From Pestalotiopsis fici W106-1 (Eukaryota > Ascomycota > Sordariomycetes > Amphisphaeriales > Sporocadaceae), in NCBI RefSeq assembly GCF_000516985.1, contig NW_006917097.1, positions 3,448,593 to 3,512,592 of the forward strand: a DNA stretch of 64,000 nucleotides. Reading direction: 5' to 3'. The notes beneath the pieces are model-generated. The model searched no databases, had not been told where the DNA came from, and was given only the letters and a program-made list of their open reading frames with translations. A program made the position numbers and the translations under genes. The first letter of the stretch is position 1. The number at the start of each line of letters is the position of its first letter. Shown in pieces: positions 1 to 11,949 of this stretch.

Positions 1-3000
1 CATAACTCTTCCCTGTGGACCACCACCGTTCATGGTAATGTAGACTCCAAGACTTCGCGCGCCCGAAGCCGAGTTTGTTCAATCTGCCGCACAAGGGCCC
101 CCTAGCAGATCGATCAACAGTCTATCCACAGGGAGGCTTTGACATGATTCTTGCGAGCGCAAGGGTCAACTTAAGCCCACCCCATAGGTAACGACAAATG
201 GGTGATTATACACAGTACTCACACAATAGGCGCCATGATTTTGTCACCATCTTTGTCTGCTACGTGTGTGTTGTCTACTAACCAGACAGACAGACGCTCT
301 CATGCTTGCATAGGTACATAGCATCGTAGCAGCATGCATACTTCCAGTCTTCAGGCCTTACACCCGCACGATCAATATCGCGGATAGCTTCCGTGACGAC
401 ATGGAAGGTTTTGGCTACAACCAACAATTTCTTTCTGTCATGCATGACCTCGACACTGCTGCTCTACGCCCTTCTGCGAGTGTAACTTTGTGGGGCACTC
501 ACTTATTCTCTTGGGACTACTGTAGCTTGGATAGGTACCGTAGGGCGGCCGCACAGGGCGTCGCGCGAGGTCGATGAAAGTGCCCAACCTCCGCTTACAC
601 ATGGACATTTTTTGAACACGGCGACGCTATCCGCTCCGTCACTTGTTAGCAATCCAGGTACAGTCTCAAGTCTCCTAGACCAAGGGTGCTATTGTCTCGA
701 CCCTTGGGAGATCCAGATGATTCTCCAAGTGATGAGTCTAAAATATAGTAGTAGCTACTTTTGTCCATCTCATGGCTTTACGATATCTCTCTCCACTTGG
801 CCTATTGGCTAACTCTTGAACAAACAACAGGCTTGTAGTAGCAGCGGCCTGCATGAAGTTGTACTGGGAGGGTGGCACTAATATATCCGTATATCCTTGC
901 TTGAAACTTCTGACATGTCACTATGGCTCAGTATGATTGCTGCACGGTCGCATCAGGCCTTACTTAGCATTAACTCACTGCCCTGAATAACACAAGCTAT
1001 CCTGGAATGCGGCTGCATTGGGCTTGACATGTGCGCTGGATGTAGATATGCGCAGCTATTAGATGTAGTCTGACTCCTTCTTTCAAGGTTCCGCACAGAG
1101 AGCTAGAGACCCGCAACAACAGCTATGTTTTTTTTTTCTTCTTGAAACGACAGCCGTAGCTCGTCGTCTCGGTGTTGACTCGCTGTTTTCATATCACGAG
1201 AGCCTCAAAGAAAAGAAAAAAATAAATGCCTAGCCCCTCCTATGTAAGGCTGCATGGCATCGCGATGCGCGCGCGATCATTCGCCCAGACACACAAGCAG
1301 GACGACAAGATCATTAGCGACCTTGGTGGCCATGGATAAACATGATCAAACCAAAAACAAAGTTCACATCGTCGCAACGGTAACACCATTCAGAAGCCAT
1401 TGCGTTACTAGCTTGGTTAGCTACTACTGCTAGCTTACAAGTTTTGTCACCAAAAAACTTTCTGACAGGCTGGGATGGATGGTATTGCCAGAGCACAATG
1501 ATATCATTGCTTCTTATTTCCACTCGCATTCTGTCTCGATTCTTCTCCGCATTGAGCAGGACAATCCTGACAATCAGACGGAGGGGAATTCAAGCTTTCG
1601 AGCTTTGATACTCTATTCTGTTCCATGAGCTGCTAGTCCTACTCGAATAGGCATGAGTAACAACCAGGTAAGTTTCCGAGTGCAGTAAACAGATAACGCA
1701 TGCAGATGCGTGCAGTGTGACTGATTCATGCTGTGGAGGAATTTTTTTTTTTCTCTCTTTCGGTTTGCGGCTTCGGTAAGTGGATAATAATCAATTCCAC
1801 ATGGATAGACCTCGCAACAGTGCTTCGATTATGTGTACCCAGCTGCCAGACGAGTCTGGAGCAAAGACTGAGAGAAAAAAATATTCACAAAATGCTGGAC
1901 CCTCCCCTTGACCCTCCCTTGGAATTCTTCTAGAAAAGCCTACCGCACCACTTTTCTACAGCTGCCTCCGCTTTAATTGGGCATTCGCGATAGTAGCGAG
2001 GTACCTGACAGGGTTACATTTTCGCAATCTTTAGCTGTCGATCACTCGTCGCTCGCTGGACATCACCCGGAACCGGTGCGGCTTACTTACCATAGTACCT
2101 ACCTCTACTACTACTGCGTACTATCACCTCTTTTTCCAGGGCCCCCCCAAACACCGGAATAATGGCAGATATTCGTCTCTTCCCCACCCCTCCCTTTCCT
2201 TACAAGTACAAGTAGTAGTCATGTAGGTAGCCGTTTCTGGCCTCGCGACTTGCTCCTGTTGGCGCAAGTGCTACTGCAGCTTGTCTGTTACACTACCTCT
2301 AGAACCCATGCGGGCTTCGCCGTCCGAGTTCGAATCCCGTCTCCGAGGGAATATGGGATTGACATTAAGTCCGATTTTGCGGTCGCCGCCCGAGGTTGAC
2401 CGAATTTGTGTCGGTTTTGAAACGGGCTCGATTATCGCTCATCCCTTTTTTTTTTCTTCCTAAAGAAGCCTCTTATGCCAAGCCATTTTCGCACTGTTGT
2501 TATTCTCCGCAGGCATTTCCATCTGTTCTGGCGGTGTTTAACCCAGCAGAAGACGGGAACCAAGAATGCCCCTCAAAACCCGATGACCGGAGTCGTCTTG
2601 CCGGTGACTGTAATAGTCGGAGCGTTATTTTTAAGAGTGAAGGGGGAGAAAAAAAATTATTGTGGTACCACGGATATACAAGCTGACAAGGGTCCTGAGA
2701 TCCAACAGGGAGTGAGTGAGTGAGCATTCCTTCATAACAGCTTTGTATAACATTCACATCAGCCCAAAGATGCAGCATTGCTCATCAGTGATCGACTACC
2801 CGTTGATTCTTTTTGGGCAGTTCTGGAATCTTTCGGGATATGCCTCCTTTTGACTAGTATCTTCAATGATTACACTAGACTGAGCCTCCACGGGATTCCA
2901 AACGCCCTGTTGATTTCTGTCACGGCCCCCTGGCGCCTCTTTCTAAGACCTGGGTTGTCATCAGTCTACAGCACTAGCCAACGTCTACGTGTGCACTTCA

Positions 3001-5165
3001 GGTCGGGTGCGGGGACCTCTCGCGCCCCGACCTAACACCGATGTGCGGGTTGGATTCCGTTTGACCTATAGCAACATGAAATTTCGAGGCTCAATGCGAC
3101 ATTCACACGAGACAACATACCCAACAGGGAAGAGGGAGAGAGAAACACTCCATGATTTGTGAATTGACTAATCAATCATCTGTCATCTGCGCAGAAAAAT
3201 TTTGCCAGAAGGATCATTTAGAGCCCGCTGACCAAGTGGTCCAATAACTTAAAAAAAAAATGCATTCGATTATTTGAATTTTTCTAATTCATGAAAGGTG
3301 CATCCTTGAGATCAAAGCGCTGGAGTGCTGGATCCCTTTACCCAGCGTCCACTTCTTACTAACATGGCGGATCAAGATTGACTTGTTGGCCGTAGTTAAA
3401 CGCCTAGACTCCGATCTTAGTATCCATATATTTTCGGCGTTAAGGAGTCACGACTTTCTCGTTTCTCTTTTATCATGTACCTTTTCTTTTATTGTGGACC
3501 TATTTCCGCGCCCATCCATTGGGGTCTACTTCTGCCCATTTTTTATTCATTATTTTCTTCTACTCGGGGGGATCGACACTATCATGTGATCCATAATCTC
3601 CAAACTATAGAATACAACCTCACAAGACTGTTATAATGCTGGTCGCCCGGAACTTGTAAAGTACCTACCTGGGTCATGGTTTATTCCATTAAGAAACCCA
3701 GTCGGGCGGAACCGAGTTGCCATTCTGAGCTCCGCGGCATTAGAGTTTAGCGCCGCTGGCTTTGACAAGAGTTCCTCCGGCTGCATAAAACCTCGGTGCC
3801 GTACAATGTCTTTTTGCTGAGAAGAAAATTGTGTCAACTATGTCATAGCTAGGCAAATAACAGAATTTTCAATCGAAATCGTCGCGAAATTTCCATCTTA
3901 TACATTGGCGCCGCTGAAACCTGGTTCGCTAGTTCAGTAGTCTGTTTTTGTTTTTTTAATCTTAAGGACTAGAATGCTCTTTTTTAGGATTTATGGAAGA
4001 TTCCACACAAAAACATAACAACTTCAATGGAGTACACCTTCAAGATATGTGGACTCTTTAAAGAGTCAGCGATATGCTTGAGACGGGGGCAATCTTGTTA
4101 TGTGCACTATTCGGTACACTGGGTCCCCTATTCAAGATTGCTGCCTCGGTATTCTGCCCGAAAGAAAAAAATCCCATTGAAATCTGGAGTTCTTTTTTGG
4201 ATGTGGGAAAGTTGCCGTCTTGGCGGGCTGCACTATCTGCCCACCGAGGAAAATAGTCGTGGCTCGGATTACAAATGCCGGCATTGGCTCATGTAAGCGA
4301 TCTAGAAGCTCCCCTACCCACGATTGGGATCTCTTTTAGCCTATCATCCGGCCGACTCGAAGAGACGTCTAATCCCCCCGTCATCACTGACGGGGGACGA
4401 ATCGCCTCCCCCAAGTCCCCTTTCCCTTCATCATAATTACGTCTTAGATTGGCCCTTACCCTGTTATGCTGCATGGCGAGAAAAAGGCAATGAAGCACGG
4501 AATAATTAACCGTAGGATAAAACACACGATAGTTGACACTATATTCTGTCGTTGTCGCTCGGGCCTTTCCGAATCACGTCAACATGCATTGTAGAGCTTC
4601 TTTCAGGTGGGCATGGCCTTAGCTCAGGTATTTATTTCCTTAGTATCGTACAAGTTTATACAACTCCATGGAGATAACGCTGCCTAAGGAATCTTAGATG
4701 GTTCTCAGCACCAGAATACGCGACGGGTGACGTCTTCACTTGGTGTAATCTTTCTTTGAGTGAAGCCATGCCCGCACGTTCTGGGCCGGTCCTCACAAGA
4801 CGATAGATAGCTGTGACACAAACATTTTGTTCCCACTGGCCTTCTGCCGAAGAATCATTGTGAGAGCAAACATCAGCACCTGGTCGAGGCTGGTCTAATT
4901 CATCCCTGCCCATTCATGATGGATCTTTGATGCCACTAGGAGGAACAGCAGTGCTCTAGCAGCAATATCGATCGATTCTATTTGAGCATATTAAAAAATG
5001 ATATAGTCTATCAATGGAATCATCCCGGATCGCCAGGGCAATGTCCCTATTCTGGAAAGGTCTATCAGTATTTACCAGATGATCATTCTTTGTCGTAGAT
5101 CTATCGGATCCCCCTCGTCTTGCCGAGTCTGTGTAGAGGAGTCTCCCCAAACCCAATCTGTCCAA
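1..5165. other. Gene-poor intergenic stretch
   Basis: No reading frame here has protein-like composition, recognisable domains or plausible exon chains; all open frames are under 115 codons and overlap on both strands. The stretch contains homopurine/homopyrimidine runs (for example poly-T near 1128 and 1742, poly-A near 3250). A tRNA B-box-like string near 2330 does not fold as a tRNA. It may be intergenic sequence or hold a non-coding transcript; nothing decides this. Confidence 0.5.
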
Positions 5166-6588
5166 CTACAATTTCGGACCGCTGGGCTCACTCCGCTTCA
5201 GGCGCACGACGCCCTGTGAGATCATGATGTCAGCAGCAGTTCGGTTTGAAATCTTTTGGTGGGCATTTACCTCTTGGTGGCATGTTGCCAATAGTGTTCC
5301 ATCCTTGCTGAAGATGCGCTGTGTAACGACTCCTCGCCCGTCACCAGACCAAGGACTCTCCATCTCGGCAAACATCCACTCGTCTGCTCGGACCTTTTTG
5401 GGATTGTGGAAGTAAATGACACTATTGGGCTTGTTTAGCAAGTAGGCTTCTCCAATGAAGCTTATCCCAGTGCAAGGCATGAACAGTAGTGACAGGAGGG
5501 CTTGCATGCTTGCATATATATCATATCAGGATGACAAGTAGTTGTAGAAGGAGGCGGCTCAAGATTGTGAAATGGAAACTCACTGGTCCAAAGAAACCAT
5601 CATGCCAACGGCTGGCCGGCCCTTCATATCGTCAATGGAGCCGCTGCCCTCAAACTCGAGGAGCTTGGTGACACGGTCCTTGACCTCTGGGGACAGCCGA
5701 CCAAAGTCCTCGGCGCGGAAGGGGAAGCGCCAGAGCTGATGGATGCGGCTGACGGTGCCGATAAAGTAGCTGTCACTGACATAGGCGAGGGCGCTCTGGT
5801 GCGCCTGGTGGCCCCCGGCCTCGCTGATGCGGCCCCGGGCCCGTACCCAGTGCCGCGTCTTCTTACGCTCTGGCGGACCGTCGGGCTCCCCCGTCACCTC
5901 GATACGATAGCTCTCAAAGGGCGAGCTGCCGCCGCGCCCAAAATCCTCTTCGTCGTAGTCATCGGGCGGCGCCCGCACGCCTGCCGGCATCGCCACCGCG
6001 TGGTGCACCTCTCGGTTGGCCACCTCCTCGCCCATGTCCCGCGTAAAGGACATGGTGACGGTAAAGATGGCCCGGCCGCGCTGCCGCGCCTGTACTGTCC
6101 GGGTACAGAAGGACTTGCCGTCGCGCACCCGCTCTACATGGTAGAGGATGGGCACCGTTGAGTCGCCAGCCAGCACAAAGTAGCAGTGATACGAGTGTAC
6201 CACAAAGTTCGACGGCACGGTGCGCTGGGCAGCCTGCAGAAGACACGAAATAAAGGTGTTATTGAAGGTCCACTTGCCACGAATCAAGTCAAGGACTGCC
6301 GCTTTGTACATACCGCCAAAGTCTGCGCAATGACAGCGCCACCATATATACCCCTAGCCCCTGGCGGATGCCATAATTCTCTGGTGTTTGTGAAAATGTC
6401 CTACAAAATGAAGTTTTAGCAAACAAGTAGGCTACCGCATCACATAGAGATGAACGCGTTGCTTGAAAGGACTGTCTTCTTACTGGTCCAATAATGCTCA
6501 AATCGGTCAATTCGAGCGCGTTCTCAATCAGAGCCTTGCTGGAGTCCTGCTCCGGGGGCTTAATCAAGGTCGCGCGGCTGCTTGCCAT
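5166..6588 (-). CDS. Acyl-CoA thioesterase, TesB/ACOT8 type
   Basis: Hydrolyses acyl-CoA to free fatty acid and CoA, in this family usually in peroxisomes. Four exons read cleanly: 6588-6484, 6400-6314, 6233-5584 and 5421-5166, giving about 365 residues, a usual length for fungal double-hotdog thioesterases. Visible family features are the GARGIYGGAVIAQTL segment of the first hotdog near residue 50, and in the last exon the second-hotdog segment beginning SLDHVIYFHNP and continuing to MESPWSGDGRG. The protein ends in PKL, a non-canonical variant of the peroxisomal PTS1 tripeptide, so peroxisomal location is likely but unproven. All introns have GT..AG ends. The Met at 6588 is chosen because exon 1 (35 codons) joins in phase to the conserved exon 2. 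The family call is secure; the preferred chain length cannot be read from sequence. Confidence 0.9.
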
Positions 6589-7169
6589 TGTTTAAGTGTC
6601 GCCCTGGATCGGGCCAGTGTCTAGGTATGTAGGTACTAGGCAGACAGACTTCTCTCGTTGCCACTCCAATAGCTGCGGAAAGGCCGTACGACAAGTCGAT
6701 TGGGGGTTGCAGAATCAATGCAGGGTACGTCTGATGACGCTTCTAGGTATAATTCTGATGCAGAAGGCCAGCAGTGCCCGTCTTAAAATGGACGTGTATG
6801 GCGACGTGAAGTTGATTGACAGCTGAAATTTTGCCGAGGTTCGGTTGCCCCTGGACATTGGCATGGATCACTGATTGGGGGGACTTTGGTAGCGGGTCCA
6901 GCCGACGGAGTCTTGCCCCAGAGGCCCGGAGTTTTGGTACCTGGCACACGGCAATTGACACCAAAGCAACCTTACACAGTCTTGGCACTTCACGTGAACC
7001 ACCAGCAAATGCATTTTTTGTTACATGTTCATCAAAGTCAAGCCGATGTAATGAAAGTGGCCAAGGTCTTCCAAGAGCAAGACCCCAATGCTGTCTATTC
7101 ACAATTGCCGCACAGTGATCGCCACCGAACCAGTCCTTCTATAATGCATACCCTACCCTGGCGCCTATT
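6589..7169. other. Intergenic, between thioesterase start and ade4 end
   Basis: This 581 bp stretch holds the thioesterase promoter and the 3' flank of the amidophosphoribosyltransferase gene. Open frames on both strands are shadows without protein character. I see no further gene. Confidence 0.6.
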
Positions 7170-8909
7170 CTATTGCGATGCAACATTGTGAAGACTGATA
7201 TCCTCCCGCTGCAACGGAGACATGACTGTGGTCCGAAGCTGCTCAATGTCTTGGACAGTCTCACCGTTGGGACCAGCACCATTTGTAGGACCGCTGCTTG
7301 CTACCGTCTGTGGGTTAGAGTGCGATGCTGCAGAGATGGGCTTCTGCTTCTTGCCCCGAAGCTCCAAGAGATGATCAAAGTATCCCTCGGGCACTGGCGT
7401 CACGTAGCGACCGCAGAAGACACCAACCTCAAACTCCTTGGGACCATTCTCGGGTGAGCACTCCGCACAAGCAGCCTTCAAGTCGGCCAAATCTTGATAG
7501 ACGACATCGTCGGCACCAATGATCTTTGCTACGGCGTGTCGGTCGCGGTCTGAAGCAATCAACTCAGCAGGGCTAGCCAGATCGATACCATAGATGTGAG
7601 GGTGTGTGATCGGAGGGGCACAAGATGCAAAGATGACCTTCTTCGCGCCAGCTTCTCTTGCCATGACGACAATTTCTTTACTGGTTGTGCCTCGCACGAT
7701 ACTGTCATCCACCAAAAGGACACAGCGTCCTTCAAATTCAGACTCAATCGCGCTCAGCTTTCTGCGAACGCCCTTTTGGCGTTGACTCTGACCAGGCATG
7801 ATGAAAGTGCGGAAAACATAACGATTCTTGACGAAGCCTTGAGAGTAGGGTTTCCTCAAACTCTCTGCGACCGAGGCCGCGGATGTGTTGGCAGTCTCCG
7901 GGATAGGGATAACGGCATCAATTTCGTTGATGCCATCCTCGCCCAGAATTTGACGAATCTTGTCTGCGAGCTTGTAACCCATTTGCTGTCTGCTCTTGTG
8001 CACGCTGATACCATCAATGGTGGTGTCGGGTCTTGCATAGTACACGTATTCGAAAATATCAGGGCTGTAAGATTTTGGCTCCTCGACTTGGCGGAAGACG
8101 GGTTCCTTGCCCTTGCCCAAGAACACAGCCTCACCAGGCTTGATGTCACGAATGTTGGAGAAGCCAAGTTGTCTCAGGGCGATCGACTCTGATGCCAGCA
8201 TGTAGTCCATGGCTCCAGGGAGTGTGTCTGATGGCCTCTCGCCCAGGACCAGAGGCCGGATGCCGTTGGAATCGCGGAAAGCGAGAAGGCCGTATCCGGC
8301 AATCATGGCAGTGCATGCCCATCCTCCCTTGCAACGGGCATACATTCGGCTGAGTGCTGCGAAGATATCCTCGTAGTTGACTCTGGCCTTGCCGGTTTCA
8401 TTGAGCTCATTAGCAAAAATGTTCAACATGAGCTCGCTATCACTGTCGGTATTGATGTGTCTGTGTGCCTCCTTGTCAAGGAACTCACGCAGCTCAGGTG
8501 CGTTGATGAGGTTTCCGTTGTGAGCAAAGACAATGCCGTAGGGACTGTTGACATAGAACGGTTGTGCCTCGGCGGACGAGGATGTACCGGCAGTGGGGTA
8601 TCTCAGGTGGCCGATAGCCATGGAACCGGGCAAGTCGTGCACACGGTTTCCCGACTTGAACACATCGGCAGCCATTCCGTTACCCTTGCACTGGTACACA
8701 CGACCTCCTGCCGCGCAAGTTGCGATTCCACACGCATCTTGGCCTGTTGATGGCGTATAAGCATGGGTCCCAAGCTAGAATGGAGACTTGAGTATAATAC
8801 CTCGGTGTTGCAGGAAGTAGAGGGCGTTGTGAACATCCGCTGCAGCTCTGCAGGGTGCGTTCGGGTTGTCGCCGATGTGGCCTAGGATGAGCGCTAGGAT
8901 TCCACACAT
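7170..8909 (-). CDS. ade4: Amidophosphoribosyltransferase (purine synthesis step 1)
   Basis: Converts PRPP and glutamine to 5-phosphoribosylamine, the first committed step of IMP synthesis, in the cytosol. Two exons, 8909-8801 and 8743-7170, give 560 residues. The start MCGILAL is fixed because Cys2, exposed after Met removal, is the N-terminal nucleophile of class II glutamine amidotransferases. The intron splits a Gly codon between QHRG and QDACGI. Visible motifs are GHLRYPTAG and [14 protein letters not shown] in the glutaminase domain, and the PRPP-binding motif [18 protein letters not shown] near residue 375. A Ser/Thr/Asn-rich tail of about 60 residues follows the catalytic core and is likely disordered. 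It appears complete. Confidence 0.96.
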
Positions 8910-10857
8910 CTTGGAGACTATTATTTCCCAAGATACTGTTAGCTCATGGACCGCAATACATTGCGCTAGGTTATCATGAAAATTTGGCAAGGTGTGTTGA
9001 TCAGAGTGTGAATAGTGTGTCCGCAGCGTATGCTAGGCAGTCGAACATTTGATAAAAAAGAACTCATCATGAAACAACAAAAGGACATTGGCGCCTCAAT
9101 CTTGACAGGAGCGCAAGACCGGGTGACAATGCCAGCATGGGGGGTTTAACTCGTTCCTCTGCTGATAAGGACGCTTTGCAGCGTCTCCGAAGCAAAGTGG
9201 TAAAGAGACGTGTAGGCCAAGACGATGCCGTGTGGCGTATGGAAGCAGCGGAAAACGGAAGCTCTGGAAGCTTGACTCACCTTGAAGTATTCGTCAGGAA
9301 ACAGAGAATCCCTAGGAATGATTGATGACCCAATGAGCAAGCAGACACTGCAGTGCAATGTTGCTTGTGGTATCCAAAGATTGAGGCAAAAAAAAAACGA
9401 GCCTCGATGATAAGGATAACGTAGGGCGAAGCCTCACAGGGCTTGAACGGAGGGGCAGAAACCGGAAAGGTGGTGAGATTTGTGAAAAGAATCCGGGCTG
9501 GTTCAGGGTCCGATCTGGAGCTGGAATTTGACACCCTGCCAAGAGAGTGCAAAAGCACTGAATGCAGAAAAATCGAAGAAGCACGAGTCTGACATTGTTT
9601 CTCTAGCTTGTTGGGCTGGGTAAAGTTTTGGAGTCGGAGGCGACGGCCTTCAAGTAGGAAGGAGAAAAAAAAATAAAAGTGGAGGAGGAAGCTTGGTGGG
9701 GTTCAATTTTGGAGAAATCCCACATCTCTAATTGGTTGAAGTTGCGCAGGGCTTTCGCGCCGCATACTGCTCCTCTATATCTCCGCAACCGGGTCTCTCT
9801 CTCGAAATATCAGCGTCGACTGGTTGTAATTGATTTTTTTCTTCTTAGAGTTTGTATGCATCTTATTGTCGGCGATTCCATATCATCATCTCTTGGAAAA
9901 TATGGAAGTTTAATCCCCCCATGTCATTTCATCTCTGCACTTTCTCTGGCTTGCGAATATTCAAAACAGTCAAAAAATTCTTGTTAGTGAGCGCTGGCAC
10001 AATAAGTGCTATGCCGATCAAAGCCGATACCGCTTTCCTAGTGCAATGAAGTGAACTAAGCTGCAGCAAGTCGCGCGTCGCCCACAGAAATACTCAACAC
10101 ACACGAGTCACGCGCATAGTGATTTCCAATACTGGGTTGCTGGGCAGCTGGCAAGTATATTTAGAGAAAAAACTTTGTGAGCCTTTCTCCAGTGTGTCTC
10201 AATAAGTTATAGATGCTGCAGAAAACCCAGATACGATGATGTTATACTTATGTGCGGATCGCAAAATCCCACGTGACCCGTGCGTGGCTCAATCAATGCT
10301 CGCTCCCTCTGCGTTTCCTTTTTGTCATCCGCTGACTGATGCGGCGGGCGACGTTTTGCACCTGAGGAGGTACGTACTATGTACATGCCGCACACTTTTC
10401 AATGGCTTTCCTAGTGGCAAGAATGAATACGAACAACTTACCAGCAGCTCCAAGTGACATTTCAACATGACATCAAACCAAGGACCTTCTGGACCTTTTC
10501 TACATCATATTCTAAACAACACTGCTATAGATGGAAAGATGTTGAAAATCTGTTCCCGTCGAACTGGATCCGGCGCTTGTCGCTAAGCAGATCTATGGAG
10601 ACAGATGGCATCTGTCAGCAGACACATGATTGGCTCATCTCGGATTTAGGTGGGGCAAGTCGCTCAATCAGCATGAGCTAATCGCTCATAAGCAATACTC
10701 ATCAATGGGAGAAGAATGATCACCACCATACAATATGACAAGTCTTAAAAGATCTCGTTTCTCCTTGGACTCTCCAATTAGCTGATCCTTTTTAATCATC
10801 TGTCATCGCTTCTGAAGATATTCGCGGCTTCTAGAAGCTGTTCATTCATTCCTATAT
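8910..10857. other. Intergenic, ade4 promoter side
   Basis: Between two outward-facing starts (ade4 on minus, pirin on plus), so it must hold two promoters. Pyrimidine-rich stretches occur on the ade4 coding strand around 9385-9590, as is common in fungal promoters and leaders. No supported gene was found. Confidence 0.5.
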
Positions 10858-11949
10858 ATGCCCCGATTCGCCTTCTTGTCGTCAATTCTGGTCATCTCCA
10901 TTGCAATCCTCTTGTACAACAATCAGCCACTAGTAACTTCCTTCTGGAACGCAGTATCAAACAACACCTCTTTCGGGCCCACCACTGAATCCAGAGAAGC
11001 AAAGCATCTCAATACTCAGACTTACTCCTCGGAACCAACAATCAGTTCTGCGGATCAGAATTCCGAGCAGTCAATGAACGCTGTGAAAAACACAATGTCC
11101 AAGACACTCTCCCACGCAAAGATTGTCCCGAACCGCTCCGGTGCCCGAGGACACTCTGATCATGGGTGGCTCAACACCTACCACAGTTTCTCGTTCGCCG
11201 ATTGGTATAACCCAGACCGTGTGCATTTTGGCAGCCTGCGGGTGCTGAACGAGGACCGGGTCAAGCCCAACACGGGCTTCCCCACGCACCCGCATCGGGA
11301 CTTTGAAATCTTCAGCTACGTCCTGTCGGGCGAGCTCACCCACCGCGACAGTATGCTGCGCAAGGGCGCCGAGGGCGGCCAGTCGGACAAGTTCTACCGC
11401 ATGCACCGGGGCGACGTGCAGTTCACCACGGGCGGCACGGGCATCGCGCACTCCGAGTTCAACGAGCACAACCGGGACACGGTGCATTTCCTGCAAATCT
11501 GGGCCATGCCCTGGAAGCGCGGCCTCACGCCCCGCTACCACACCCGCCACTTTGACGACGAGGACAAGAAGCTGGGCTTTGTGACCATCCTGAGCCCCCT
11601 CAAGGCCGGCCCAGAGGCCACCGCCGAAGAGGAGAAGAATGCCGAGCCCACCATCCCTGAAACCATCCCCATCCATGCCGATCTTGTCATGGCTGCTGGT
11701 ATTATCGCGCCCGAGAACAAGTTCGAGTGGATCGTGGGCGGCAAGGCCGGCGGAAACAACAAGCGCAAGGTCTACATCCATGTGCCCATGACCAAGGGCG
11801 GCAAGACCAAGGTTCGTCTGGATGGAAGGGATGACATCCTGGGTGAAGGTGATGGTGCCTTTGTGGATGGTCTGTTCGCCGGAGACAAGTTGGCAGTCGA
11901 AAGTGTTGGTGAGGTAGATGCTGAAGTGGTCGTGTTGGATACGGCATAA
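10858..11949 (+). CDS. Pirin-family protein with N-terminal hydrophobic segment
   Basis: Single-exon gene of 363 residues. From about residue 95 it matches pirins, two-domain cupins with a metal centre. FPTHPHRDFEIF and TGGTGIAHSEF supply the expected His, His, His and Glu ligands. Known pirins are Fe-binding transcriptional cofactors or quercetin 2,3-dioxygenases. Here a hydrophobic stretch follows the first Met (LSSILVISIAILLY, residues 8-21), then a polar linker of about 70 residues. That suggests a membrane anchor or signal sequence, unusual for a family normally found in nucleus or cytosol. A second possible start is the Met at 11074, which would give a conventional soluble pirin. The long frame is open from the first Met without introns, so both starts remain possible. 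The substrate is not predictable. Confidence 0.88.
   Translation: MPRFAFLSSILVISIAILLYNNQPLVTSFWNAVSNNTSFGPTTESREAKHLNTQTYSSEPTISSADQNSEQSMNAVKNTMSKTLSHAKIVPNRSGARGHSDHGWLNTYHSFSFADWYNPDRVHFGSLRVLNEDRVKPNTGFPTHPHRDFEIFSYVLSGELTHRDSMLRKGAEGGQSDKFYRMHRGDVQFTTGGTGIAHSEFNEHNRDTVHFLQIWAMPWKRGLTPRYHTRHFDDEDKKLGFVTILSPLKAGPEATAEEEKNAEPTIPETIPIHADLVMAAGIIAPENKFEWIVGGKAGGNNKRKVYIHVPMTKGGKTKVRLDGRDDILGEGDGAFVDGLFAGDKLAVESVGEVDAEVVVLDTA

Noticed and set aside
2290..2355. tRNA B-box-like string (GAGTTCGAATCCCG)
   Set aside because: The T stem does not pair, and no A box or acceptor stem could be found around it.
5739..6161. Long plus-strand open frame opposite the thioesterase
   Set aside because: Antisense shadow of a GC-rich coding exon; Arg/Ala/Gly/Pro-rich composition without domains.
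7596..8192. 198-codon plus-strand frame opposite ade4
   Set aside because: Antisense shadow of the amidophosphoribosyltransferase exon.
11071..11781. 236-codon minus-strand frame opposite the pirin gene
   Set aside because: Shadow in a GC-rich exon; Val/Leu/Gly-rich with no motifs.
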